Origin: Betaproteobacteria bacterium UBA931 | GTDB lineage: Bacteria > Pseudomonadota > Gammaproteobacteria > Burkholderiales > Casimicrobiaceae | Length of the DNA: 5,741 nt | Assembly (NCBI GenBank): GCA_002293615.1 | Contig: DBDN01000085.1 | Coordinates: 23,871-29,611 of the forward strand | Reading direction: 5' to 3' | Shown here: piece by piece, positions 1 to 5,741 of the stretch | Numbering within the stretch: the first letter of the stretch is position 1 | Layout: every line of letters starts with the position of its first letter | Notes under the pieces: model-generated | Told to the model about the DNA's origin: nothing | What the model saw: the letters and a program-made list of their open reading frames with translations, nothing else | Databases searched by the model: none | Made by a program: the position numbers and the translations under genes

Positions 1-233
1 TATGTCGTTTTCTGGTAATTTCGTTTACGACCGACTGGCGTTTTTCTCCGGAGCATTCCCGCGAAATTGTGCGGGCGCTGATTGAAAACGGCCGCGCGGT
101 ATCGTATGCGGAAATCAACGCGCCGCATGGGCACGATGCTTTTTTACTCGACGACCCGGAGTACCACGAGGTAGTACGCCGTTACTATGACCATATTTTT
201 GTCCGGGATATTACCGAAGAGCAAACATCATGA
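1..233 (+). CDS. metX: Homoserine O-acyltransferase MetX, C-terminal part (5' truncated)
   Basis: The window opens inside this gene; the visible frame (first whole codon at base 3) gives 76 C-terminal residues and a TGA at 231-233. MetX is a cytoplasmic alpha/beta-hydrolase-fold enzyme that transfers an acyl group from acetyl-CoA or succinyl-CoA to the homoserine hydroxyl in methionine synthesis. Two of the three catalytic-triad residues are visible: the Asp in SFTTDWRF (codon 33-35) and the His in APHGHDAFL (codon 132-134). They are 33 residues apart, as in characterised MetX (the Asp304/His337 pair of the Haemophilus enzyme). The nucleophilic Ser lies outside the window. The stop overlaps the metW start (ATGA), the usual metX-metW arrangement in proteobacteria. 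Family identity is firm, but acetyl versus succinyl specificity cannot be judged because the deciding part of the protein is missing. Confidence 0.95.
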   Translation, partial: CRFLVISFTTDWRFSPEHSREIVRALIENGRAVSYAEINAPHGHDAFLLDDPEYHEVVRRYYDHIFVRDITEEQTS

Positions 234-859
234 CTTCTCCTGAATATACCGCCCATACCCCCGAAACGCCCCGCAAGGATTTTTCGCTGATCGCACAATG
301 GATCCACGACGGCGCGCGCGTACTTGATCTTGGCTGCGGTGATGGCGGCCTTCTCGATTACCTCAAACAAAAACGCAATATCCGCGGTTACGGCGTCGAA
401 ATTTCTATCGACGGCGTCAAGGCCTGTATCGCTCGCGGCGTCAACGTATTGCAACGCGATCTCGAAGGTGGGCTGGCTGATTTTGCCGATGCCCAATTCG
501 ATTATGTGATTTTGTCGCAAACCCTACAGGCAATGCATCACCTCGACGCTTTGGTAAAAAGCATGTTGCGTGTCGGTCGCGAAATCATCGTGACCTTTCC
601 CAATTTCGGTTACTGGCCGCATCGTTGGCAAATCATGTGCGGCGGACGCATGCCCGTTTCCAAATCGCTTCCTTACGAATGGCACAACACGCCCAATATC
701 CATTTATGCACCGTCAAAGATTTTGACCGCTTTCTCGCCGAGCGCCATTGCGAAGTCATGGCGCGCATGGTCATTGCGCATGGGCGATCCATTCGTTTCT
801 TACCCAACGTTTTCGGGCAACTTGCTCTTTATCGTTTTCGTTATCGGGATCAACGGTGA
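230..859 (+). CDS. metW: MetW, methionine biosynthesis protein (class I SAM-methyltransferase fold)
   Basis: A 209-residue protein of the MetW family, close to the usual length of about 200. It has a Rossmann-like class I methyltransferase fold: motif I VLDLGCGDG at residues 31-39, the acidic end of beta-2 in GVEIS (55-59), the core strand FDYVILSQTLQAM (90-102), and the MetW signature FPNFGYWPHRWQ (123-134). In proteobacteria MetW is encoded next to MetX and is needed for, or supports, the homoserine O-acyltransferase step; a methyl-transfer reaction has not been clearly assigned to it. The ATG at 230 is preferred because it overlaps the metX stop by four bases (ATGA, translational coupling) and has a GAAGAG ribosome-binding sequence at 216-221, 8 bases upstream. 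The N-terminal lead before the SAM motif is a little long, but no better start is evident. It ends 25 bases from the oppositely transcribed mutL. Confidence 0.96.
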   Translation: MTSPEYTAHTPETPRKDFSLIAQWIHDGARVLDLGCGDGGLLDYLKQKRNIRGYGVEISIDGVKACIARGVNVLQRDLEGGLADFADAQFDYVILSQTLQAMHHLDALVKSMLRVGREIIVTFPNFGYWPHRWQIMCGGRMPVSKSLPYEWHNTPNIHLCTVKDFDRFLAERHCEVMARMVIAHGRSIRFLPNVFGQLALYRFRYRDQR

Positions 860-884
860 ATCTAAACGAAACCGCCGTTTGAAA
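860..884. other. Convergent metW/mutL junction (25 bp)
   Basis: This is the whole space between the metW stop (plus strand) and the mutL stop (minus strand). The only structure is a short inverted repeat, AAACG (864-868) and CGTTT (876-880), with a 7-base loop. It has no T run on either side, so it is not a convincing intrinsic terminator. Transcripts from the two operons probably end inside each other's 3' regions or rely on Rho; that is inference. Confidence 0.4.
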
Positions 885-2714
885 TCACTTCCCGCGCATG
901 AAAGTTTTATCGAATTCGGCAAGCGTGATCTGATGCCAAGTCGGCCGCCCGTGGTTACACTGGCCGCCGCGTTCGGTCTTTTCCATATCACGCAACAATG
1001 CATTCATTTCCGGAATCGTCAACAATCGATGTGCGCGCACCGCGCCATGGCATGCCATCGTCGCCAGCAACGCATTACGGTGGGCTTCGATGAGCTGCGT
1101 CACCTGCCAATCATGCAGATCGCGCAGCACCGCCCGTGTTAACGTCTCGGCATCGGCGTCGCGCAGTAATGCCGGTAAACAGCGGACGGCAAGTGTTGAC
1201 GGCCCGACGGGGTTGACCGAGAAACCCAACGCACTCAATGTTTCGGTGTGCGTTTCGGCGGTTGCCATTTCCAGCGCATCCGCGGCAAACGTCACCGGGA
1301 TCAACAACGGCTGTGCCGGCAACAACTTCGCTACGAACGCGCTTTTTAAACGCTCATAAACAATGCGTTCGTGCGCGGCATGCATATCCACAATGACCAG
1401 ACCGGATTGATTTTGCGCCAAAATATAAATGCCGTGCAATTGCGCGATGGCAAAACCCAGCGGCGGCGTATCGTTTTGCGCTTCAGGCAACGCATTACTT
1501 TTTTCTTCATTTCGCAAAGCAATTATTGCTTCGCCGCGCTCGGCCGCCGCAAACATTTTTTCATAAAAAACCGCGGCATCACCATCGCGTAGCGGTAATG
1601 AAAAAGCCCGTTGTGTTGGCTGATACATCGCTTTTTGCGTATTGGGCTTACTCACGGACATGCTCGGTGTTATTGCCGTAAACTCCGTGGTTGTTCGCGA
1701 ATGGGTGTTTTTCAGATCGCTACCCACCGGCAGCGCCAACGCCTGCATCGTTGCATGGCGGACAAAGCGATAAACCGCCTGGCTGTCGCGAAACCGCACC
1801 TCTGCCTTCTGCGGATGAACGTTAACATCAACGCGTTGCGGTGCAATGGTCAGCCACAACGCAAATGACGGCTGATGCGCGCCGTGCAACACATCGCGAA
1901 ACGCTTCGCGAATCGCATGCAGCAACATACGATCACGGACAAACCTGCCGTTAACAAAGAAATAATGAATCTCTTTGAGCGGCGCGGCGCCCGTTGAGGG
2001 CGCCATCACACAACCGTGCAGTTGAACATCGGCAGCGTCGGCGTCGATGAAGCGGGCGCGCGCCATATATGCGCCGCCCAGAACCTGGGTCATCCGCTGC
2101 TGTCGGTCAGCAACTGCCGGCCAGCGATGCACATCGCGTTTATTGTGACGCAAAAAAAACGCTGCGTGCGGATAGGCCAGGGCAATGCGGCGAAACATTT
2201 CTTCGCAATGCGCCCATTCGGTATTGTCGGAGCGCAAAAATTTGCGCCGTGCCGGCGTATTGAAATACAGATCGTCAATCGTGATCGTCGTGCCGATATC
2301 GAGCGCGGCAGGGGCCTCCGCGCCGACTGTGCCGCCCTCCACATCAAGACGCCACGCATGTTCGCTGTCTTGTGCGCGCGATATCAGAGAAAAACGGGAA
2401 ACCGCGGCAATGGATGCCAACGCTTCGCCGCGAAAACCGAATGTCGCTATCGCGTCAAGATCGGGAAGCGCCGTGATTTTGGATGTGGCATGACGGGCAA
2501 CGGCAAACGCCAGCTCATCACGAGGGATACCCGCGCCATTATCCGAAACCTTAATCCGTTTGCCGCCGCCGTTGAGCAACTCAACGTCGATCCGCGTCGC
2601 ACCGGCATCGAGGCTGTTTTCCAGCAGCTCCTTCAGTGCCGACGCCGGACGCTCAATCACCTCACCGGCGGCGATCTGGTTGATCAGGTGATCGGTTAGC
2701 GGTCGTATCGCCAT
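885..2714 (-). CDS. mutL: DNA mismatch repair protein MutL, endonuclease-type
   Basis: A complete 609-residue MutL, normal for the family. It is an ATP-dependent homodimer that links MutS mismatch recognition to strand incision. The N-terminal GHKL ATPase has LKELLENSLDAGAT (27-40, catalytic Glu29), SDNGAGI (57-63, Asp58), ATSKI (76-80), TFGFRGEAL (91-99), DDLYFNTPARRKFL (147-160), and NVHPQK (298-303) with the ATP-contacting Lys303. A low-complexity linker runs from about 331 to 415. The C-terminal dimerisation domain contains QPLLIP (468-473), matching the sliding-clamp-binding motif, and the metal-site elements DMHAAHERIVYE (443-454, the D-x-H-A-x2-E-x4-E pattern), ACHGAVRAH (554-562) and QCNHGRP (585-591). 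These are the hallmarks of MutL proteins that nick DNA themselves; E. coli MutL lacks them and relies on MutH. The ATG at 2714 lies 6 bases after the folE2 stop, with AAGG (2725-2728) 10 bases upstream, so translation is probably coupled to folE2. Identity is certain; nicking activity is inferred from motifs. Confidence 0.98.
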   Translation of the reverse strand: MAIRPLTDHLINQIAAGEVIERPASALKELLENSLDAGATRIDVELLNGGGKRIKVSDNGAGIPRDELAFAVARHATSKITALPDLDAIATFGFRGEALASIAAVSRFSLISRAQDSEHAWRLDVEGGTVGAEAPAALDIGTTITIDDLYFNTPARRKFLRSDNTEWAHCEEMFRRIALAYPHAAFFLRHNKRDVHRWPAVADRQQRMTQVLGGAYMARARFIDADAADVQLHGCVMAPSTGAAPLKEIHYFFVNGRFVRDRMLLHAIREAFRDVLHGAHQPSFALWLTIAPQRVDVNVHPQKAEVRFRDSQAVYRFVRHATMQALALPVGSDLKNTHSRTTTEFTAITPSMSVSKPNTQKAMYQPTQRAFSLPLRDGDAAVFYEKMFAAAERGEAIIALRNEEKSNALPEAQNDTPPLGFAIAQLHGIYILAQNQSGLVIVDMHAAHERIVYERLKSAFVAKLLPAQPLLIPVTFAADALEMATAETHTETLSALGFSVNPVGPSTLAVRCLPALLRDADAETLTRAVLRDLHDWQVTQLIEAHRNALLATMACHGAVRAHRLLTIPEMNALLRDMEKTERGGQCNHGRPTWHQITLAEFDKTFMRGK

Positions 2715-2720
2715 TGCCGA

Positions 2721-3557
2721 TCAACCTTGATAATCGCCCCAATGCTCAATGCGGGCATACGCGGAGTGATTGTGGATTGATTCGAAGTTCTCCGCCTCAA
2801 CGGCAAAACCCGCGATATTCATGTCGGCGATCAGCCGTTGCGCGATTGACCGCACCAAATCTTCAACAAAACGAGGATGGTTGTAAGCGTATTCGGTGAC
2901 ATATTTTTCATCGACACGTTTCAAAATTGCAAAAAGCTCGCTGGACGCCTCCTCTTCGCCGACCCGCACCAGATCGGCAATAAAAACCGGCTCCTTGGGG
3001 ATGACGGATACGGACACCATTGAGCGCTGATTATGCGCACCGTAATCCGAAATGCTTTTGGAACACGGGCATAATGACGTGACCGGTATATCGACCGTCA
3101 CCTTTTCACGATACACGCCCTCCTTCTGCTCGGCGCGTAACCGCACCTGGTAATCCATTGTGGTTTCAATGCGCGATATCGGCGCGGCCTTGCGCACAAA
3201 AAACGCGAAAGATAAATCAATCCGACCACCCGGCGCTTCCAGACGGCCAAGCAGGCGCGTCATCCATGGCGAAAGTCCGCCGACGCATAACGGCTTTTGC
3301 GGCGTTTCCACGCTCATTTCTTCGAAAAGCGCCACCAACCGTGACATGTGTGTGCCTTTCTGGTCGGCGGGTAAAATCACGTTGGCCGCACATATTGCGA
3401 TGGTCGGTTGCACACCGAATTTATCTTCAAAATAAATGGGGTAACGCAAACGTTTGACGCCAACGCGATCAATCGGCAACCGCCGCAAATCGCGCTCGGC
3501 CTGAACGTCGGGAATCGCGGAAAAATCCTTGGGACTGTTTTTTTGCGGTCGATCCAT
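2721..3557 (-). CDS. folE2: GTP cyclohydrolase type IB (FolE2)
   Basis: A 278-residue protein of the FolE2/GCYH-IB family (COG1469). It converts GTP to 7,8-dihydroneopterin triphosphate, the first step of tetrahydrofolate (and queuosine-type) synthesis in the cytoplasm, and is unrelated in sequence to classical FolE. Family landmarks are IPDVQ (15-19), KGTHMSRLV (67-75), the active-site stretch TSLCPCSKSISDYGAHNQRS (160-179) with Cys163, Cys165 and His175, and TEYAYNHPRFVEDLVR (221-236) with the conserved Glu232. The C-terminal NFESIHNHSAYARIEH (257-272) is also typical. The ATG at 3557 has GGAG at 3562-3565, 4 bases upstream. It lies 73 bases after dxs and 6 bases before mutL, in the same direction. 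Type IB enzymes can use metals other than zinc; in some bacteria folE2 is a Zur-controlled backup, in others the only GTP cyclohydrolase. I see no clear Zur site upstream, and placement in a housekeeping operon suggests constitutive use (inference). Confidence 0.97.
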   Translation of the reverse strand: MDRPQKNSPKDFSAIPDVQAERDLRRLPIDRVGVKRLRYPIYFEDKFGVQPTIAICAANVILPADQKGTHMSRLVALFEEMSVETPQKPLCVGGLSPWMTRLLGRLEAPGGRIDLSFAFFVRKAAPISRIETTMDYQVRLRAEQKEGVYREKVTVDIPVTSLCPCSKSISDYGAHNQRSMVSVSVIPKEPVFIADLVRVGEEEASSELFAILKRVDEKYVTEYAYNHPRFVEDLVRSIAQRLIADMNIAGFAVEAENFESIHNHSAYARIEHWGDYQG

Positions 3558-3571
3558 GATGCTCCAAATAA

Positions 3572-3591
3572 AATCGGCATTTTTACCGATT
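3572..3591 (-). terminator. Possible weak terminator or operator dyad upstream of folE2
   Basis: A perfect 6-bp inverted repeat, AATCGG (3572-3577) and CCGATT (3586-3591), with an 8-base A/T-rich loop. Read on the minus strand, the second arm is followed by TTATTT, so an RNA hairpin plus a broken U tract could form just after dxs. The stem is short and only half GC, so efficient termination is doubtful; it may instead attenuate transcription into folE2-mutL or be a binding site for a dimeric regulator. The downstream arm lies close to the folE2 ribosome-binding site (3562-3565). The repeat is directly visible; the function is a guess. Confidence 0.3.
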
Positions 3592-3616
3592 ATTCAATTG
3601 CAGACGGTAATTATGG

Positions 3617-3628
3617 CGCAGCTCTGCG
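3617..3628. repeat. Short GC-rich dyad just after dxs
   Basis: CGCAG (3617-3621) and CTGCG (3624-3628) form a 5-bp inverted repeat separated by two bases, immediately downstream of the dxs TAA. As RNA it would close as a 4-bp stem with a tetraloop. No T run follows on the minus strand, so it does not look like an intrinsic terminator; it may be chance or a 3'-end stabilising hairpin. Confidence 0.25.
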
Positions 3629-3630
3629 AT

Positions 3631-5541
3631 TTATCCGTAACGCGCTCGAACCTGACGAACCATTCCTTCGACATCAAGCCCGCATTGCGCCAGCAAAATC
3701 TCCGGCGCACCATGAGGAATAAATGAGTCCGGAAGCCCCAAATGCAAGAGCGGTTTAACGATGTTGGCAGCGACAAGGTGCTCGGCAACAGCCGCGCCCG
3801 CACCGCCCGCGATCACATTTTCCTCGATCGTCACCAGCGCCCGGTGTGCCTGCGCAATTTCTTCGATGATTTCGGTATCCAACGGCTTGACAAAGCGCAT
3901 GTTGATTACGGTCGCATCGAACTGTTCCGCCGCAACCAACGCGTTTGCGAGCAACGTACCGAACACGAAAAATGCGATATTCCCATTGCCTTTTCTGCGT
4001 ATTTCGGCGCGCCCGACAGGCAATGTTTTTTGTATATCCGGTAACGGCGCTCCCGGGCCTGCGCCACGCGGATAACGAACTGCCGTCGGCGTATCCATTC
4101 GATAAGCGGTACTGAGCATCGCGTAACATTCCGCTTCATCGGCGGGCGTCATGATGGTCAGGTTGGGTAGGCAACTCATAAATGAAAGATCAAATGCGCC
4201 GATATGCGTCGGCCCATCCGCCCCGACGATTCCGGCACGGTCGATCGCGAGCATCACCGGTAAATTTTGCAGCAACACATCGTGAATCAGCTGGTCGTAC
4301 GCGCGCTGCAAAAACGTAGAATAAATCGCGACCACCGGCTTGACCCCATCGCACGCCATCCCAGCGGCAAAAGTGACGGCATGCTGCTCGGCAATGCCGA
4401 CATCGAAAAAACGTTCCGGGTATTGTTCGGCAAAAACCGTCATGCCCGAACCTTCGCACATCGCGGGCGTGATCGCGACCAACCGTTCATCCTGTTGGGC
4501 CATGGCGCATAACCAGCGCCCGAATACTTCGCTGTACGTTAAGCGAGTACCATTATCATCGGCAACGCCGATGGTCGGATCGAATTTACCGACGCCGTGA
4601 TAGCGCACCGGATCGTTTTCGGCAAGCGAATAACCTTTTCCTTTTCGCGTAATCACATGCAAAAGATACGGCCCCTTCATACCGCGCATGTTTTGCAGTG
4701 TTTTGCTCAATTCCGTCACGTCGTGGCCATCGACAGGACCGACATAGAAAAAACCCAATTCCTCAAAAAGCGTGCCGGGCATCAGCATGCCTTTGGTGTG
4801 CTCTTCCATCAAACGGGCAAAGCGTTTCATCGGCGGAATCTTGGCGAGAAATTCCTTGCCGCTGTCACGCACCGTGTTGTAGAGCGGACTCGTCATGATC
4901 CGCGTCAGATATTGATGAAACGCGCCGACCGGCTTGGAAATCGACATTTCGTTGTCGTTCAAAATAACCAGAAGATTCGCGTCCATCGCTCCGGCGTTAT
5001 TCAATGCCTCAAACGCCATTCCGGCAGACATTGCGCCGTCACCAATTACGGCAACCACACGCCGATCCTGACGGCGCATCTGCGCCGCCACCGCCATGCC
5101 CAGCCCGGCGGAAATTGATGTCGAAGAATGTGCGGTGCCAAAAGCATCATATACGCTTTCCGCGCGTGACGGAAAACCGGAAAGCCCTTCATGCCGGCGC
5201 AACGTATGCAGACGTTCGCGCCGCCCGGTCAACGCTTTGTGCGCATACGTTTGATGGCCTACGTCCCAGATAATGCGGTCATCCGGCGTATGAAATGCGT
5301 AATGAAGCGCGACGGTCAATTCAATCACGCCAAGATTTGACGATAAATGCCCGCCTGTCTGCGCCACCGTATCCAAAACCACTTGACGCAATTCGTCGCA
5401 TATCTTCGGTAGTGCTTCGCGCGGCAGTGCGCGCAATTCTGTCGGCGTCATGATTTGTTCGAGACAATATTCCGGTGACGCGTGTGTTACGGTTTCGGCC
5501 CCCGCTGTTTTGCGATCAGAATAAGCGCCGGAACCTGTCAT
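3631..5541 (-). CDS. dxs: 1-deoxy-D-xylulose-5-phosphate synthase
   Basis: A 636-residue DXS, typical in length. It condenses pyruvate and glyceraldehyde 3-phosphate, with loss of CO2, to DXP, the first and flux-controlling step of the MEP isoprenoid pathway; it also feeds thiamine and pyridoxal synthesis. It is a thiamine-diphosphate enzyme with transketolase-like domains. Visible motifs are GGHLSS (63-68), AHSSTSISAG (137-146), the ThDP/Mg site GDGAMSAGMAFEALNN (167-182) through NDNEMS (195-200), GIAEQHAV (382-389) with catalytic Glu385 (Glu370 of E. coli), YSTFLQRAYDQ (407-417), DRAG (434-437), DGPTH (442-446) and YPRG (490-493). The C-terminal domain follows. The ATG at 5541 is chosen because GGAG (5548-5551) lies 6 bases upstream and it overlaps the ispA stop by one base (TGATG). 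This start gives about 20 more residues before the usual DXS N-terminus; the next Met, residue 31, would cut into the conserved start. ispA upstream supplies the downstream prenyl-transfer step. Confidence 0.98.
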   Translation of the reverse strand: MTGSGAYSDRKTAGAETVTHASPEYCLEQIMTPTELRALPREALPKICDELRQVVLDTVAQTGGHLSSNLGVIELTVALHYAFHTPDDRIIWDVGHQTYAHKALTGRRERLHTLRRHEGLSGFPSRAESVYDAFGTAHSSTSISAGLGMAVAAQMRRQDRRVVAVIGDGAMSAGMAFEALNNAGAMDANLLVILNDNEMSISKPVGAFHQYLTRIMTSPLYNTVRDSGKEFLAKIPPMKRFARLMEEHTKGMLMPGTLFEELGFFYVGPVDGHDVTELSKTLQNMRGMKGPYLLHVITRKGKGYSLAENDPVRYHGVGKFDPTIGVADDNGTRLTYSEVFGRWLCAMAQQDERLVAITPAMCEGSGMTVFAEQYPERFFDVGIAEQHAVTFAAGMACDGVKPVVAIYSTFLQRAYDQLIHDVLLQNLPVMLAIDRAGIVGADGPTHIGAFDLSFMSCLPNLTIMTPADEAECYAMLSTAYRMDTPTAVRYPRGAGPGAPLPDIQKTLPVGRAEIRRKGNGNIAFFVFGTLLANALVAAEQFDATVINMRFVKPLDTEIIEEIAQAHRALVTIEENVIAGGAGAAVAEHLVAANIVKPLLHLGLPDSFIPHGAPEILLAQCGLDVEGMVRQVRARYG

Positions 5542-5741
5542 CAGCAACTCCGCATCACCATCCGCCGCGCCACACCGTCAAGCAGCCGGCCGCGTGCGCC
5601 AAAAACCGTTAACGCGCCATGCGCTTCCTCATAAAGCGTGTGCATCCGCTTTTTTGCGGCATCGAGGCCAAGCAACGATACATAAGTCACTTTATTCTGA
5701 CGGGCGTCTTTGCCGGCTGTTTTGCCCAACGTTTCGCAAGC
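5541..5741 (-). CDS. ispA: Farnesyl diphosphate synthase IspA, C-terminal part (truncated by window end)
   Basis: The open frame runs in from the right edge and gives 66 C-terminal residues ending in TGA at 5543-5541. It matches the end of short-chain trans-prenyltransferases of the IspA type: TLGKTAGKDARQNKVTYVSL, then LGLDAAKKRMHTLYEEA, a typical C-terminal helix with an Ala/Gly-rich loop, ending in ARRMVMRSC. The LGKTAGKD stretch is the conserved segment that follows the second aspartate-rich motif, which lies outside the window, as does the true start. IspA condenses DMAPP/IPP to geranyl and then farnesyl diphosphate in the cytoplasm. The gene overlaps dxs by one base (TGATG), so the two are almost certainly co-transcribed. 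Assignment to FPP rather than GPP/GGPP synthase rests on family resemblance and the dxs linkage, not on chain-length residues, which are not visible. Confidence 0.93.
   Translation of the reverse strand, partial: ACETLGKTAGKDARQNKVTYVSLLGLDAAKKRMHTLYEEAHGALTVFGARGRLLDGVARRMVMRSC
5542..5551 (-). promoter_or_regulatory. Ribosome-binding site that sets the dxs start
   Basis: Minus-strand GGAG (5548-5551) lies 6 bases before the ATG at 5541. A TTG six bases upstream (5545-5547) directly abuts this motif and could not use it, so the ATG is the supported start. The site lies inside the ispA coding end, implying translational coupling. Confidence 0.7.

Larger units (their letters stand above)
3558..3630 (-). 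other. dxs-folE2 intergenic region
   Basis: This 73-base gap is the longest non-coding stretch in the window. It is AT-rich near folE2 and contains two separate dyads: a GC-rich one next to the dxs stop (3617-3628) and an AT-flanked one nearer folE2 (3572-3591). A minus-strand TTGAAT (3592-3597) resembles a -35 box, but the possible -10 TTTTAT 18 bases further on would put the transcription start at the ribosome-binding site. A separate folE2 promoter is therefore unproven. Confidence 0.5.

Noticed and set aside
860..884. Bidirectional intrinsic terminator between metW and mutL
   Set aside because: The stem is only 5 bp, not GC-rich, and lacks a T run on both strands.
723..1142. Plus-strand open frame spanning the metW end and the mutL 3' end
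   Set aside because: It crosses two well-supported genes in the wrong frame or strand; the apparent protein is a junction artefact.
2016..2699. Long plus-strand open frame (227 codons) opposite mutL
   Set aside because: It is fully antisense to the conserved ATPase domain of mutL. Its translation has no recognisable motif and the Cys/Arg-rich look of a shadow frame in a GC-leaning gene.
3558..3630. Zur-type operator upstream of folE2
   Set aside because: Some folE2 genes are zinc-regulated, so I looked for a GTTATAnnATAAC-like palindrome. The dyad present (AATCGG/CCGATT) does not resemble it.
3558..3630. Folate (THF) or other riboswitch in the folE2 leader
   Set aside because: Seventy-three bases with only two short hairpins is too little for a known riboswitch fold, and THF riboswitches are mainly known from Gram-positive lineages.
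4597..5118. Plus-strand open frame of 173 codons opposite dxs
   Set aside because: Antisense to conserved DXS coding sequence; no domain, no ribosome-binding site of note, and composition typical of a reverse-frame shadow.
5545..5547. TTG as an earlier dxs start
   Set aside because: It abuts the GGAG motif with no spacing, whereas the ATG six bases downstream has ideal spacing.
1..5741. Mobile element, CRISPR array, tRNA/rRNA gene, toxin-antitoxin or defence cassette
   Set aside because: Conserved housekeeping genes fill nearly the whole window. No direct-repeat array, terminal inverted repeats, transposase motif or RNA-gene signature was seen, and there is no coding gap over 73 bases.

Overview
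This is a compact stretch of chromosomal housekeeping genes from a proteobacterium. The gene set fits a beta- or gammaproteobacterium best: a metX-metW pair, an ispA-dxs isoprenoid pair, a type IB GTP cyclohydrolase (folE2), and a MutL that carries the metal-binding endonuclease motif. By eye the base composition is moderate, a little over half GC, and coding density is very high. The genus cannot be named from this window alone.

Layout. On the plus strand, the 3' end of metX (1-233, truncated by the window edge) overlaps metW (230-859) by four bases. The remaining genes lie on the minus strand and converge on metW across only 25 bases. Read in transcription order from the right edge they are: ispA C-terminus (5741-5541, truncated), dxs (5541-3631), folE2 (3557-2721) and mutL (2714-885). 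ispA and dxs overlap by one base (TGATG), folE2 and mutL are 6 bases apart, and the only real gap, 73 bases, lies between dxs and folE2. These four genes look like one operon, possibly with an internal regulatory point or partial terminator in the dxs-folE2 gap, where an AT-rich dyad is visible.

How the genes work together. metX and metW serve methionine synthesis by O-acylating homoserine. dxs makes 1-deoxy-D-xylulose 5-phosphate, the entry point of the MEP pathway, and ispA uses the resulting IPP/DMAPP to make farnesyl diphosphate. folE2 commits GTP to tetrahydrofolate synthesis, and mutL is the mismatch-repair matchmaker. I found no mobile element, CRISPR array, RNA gene, toxin-antitoxin pair or defence-like cassette, and no evidence of a new system. 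The points worth a second look are modest: the MutL endonuclease motifs, the dxs-folE2 intergenic dyad, the dxs N-terminal extension, and the mixed-function operon.
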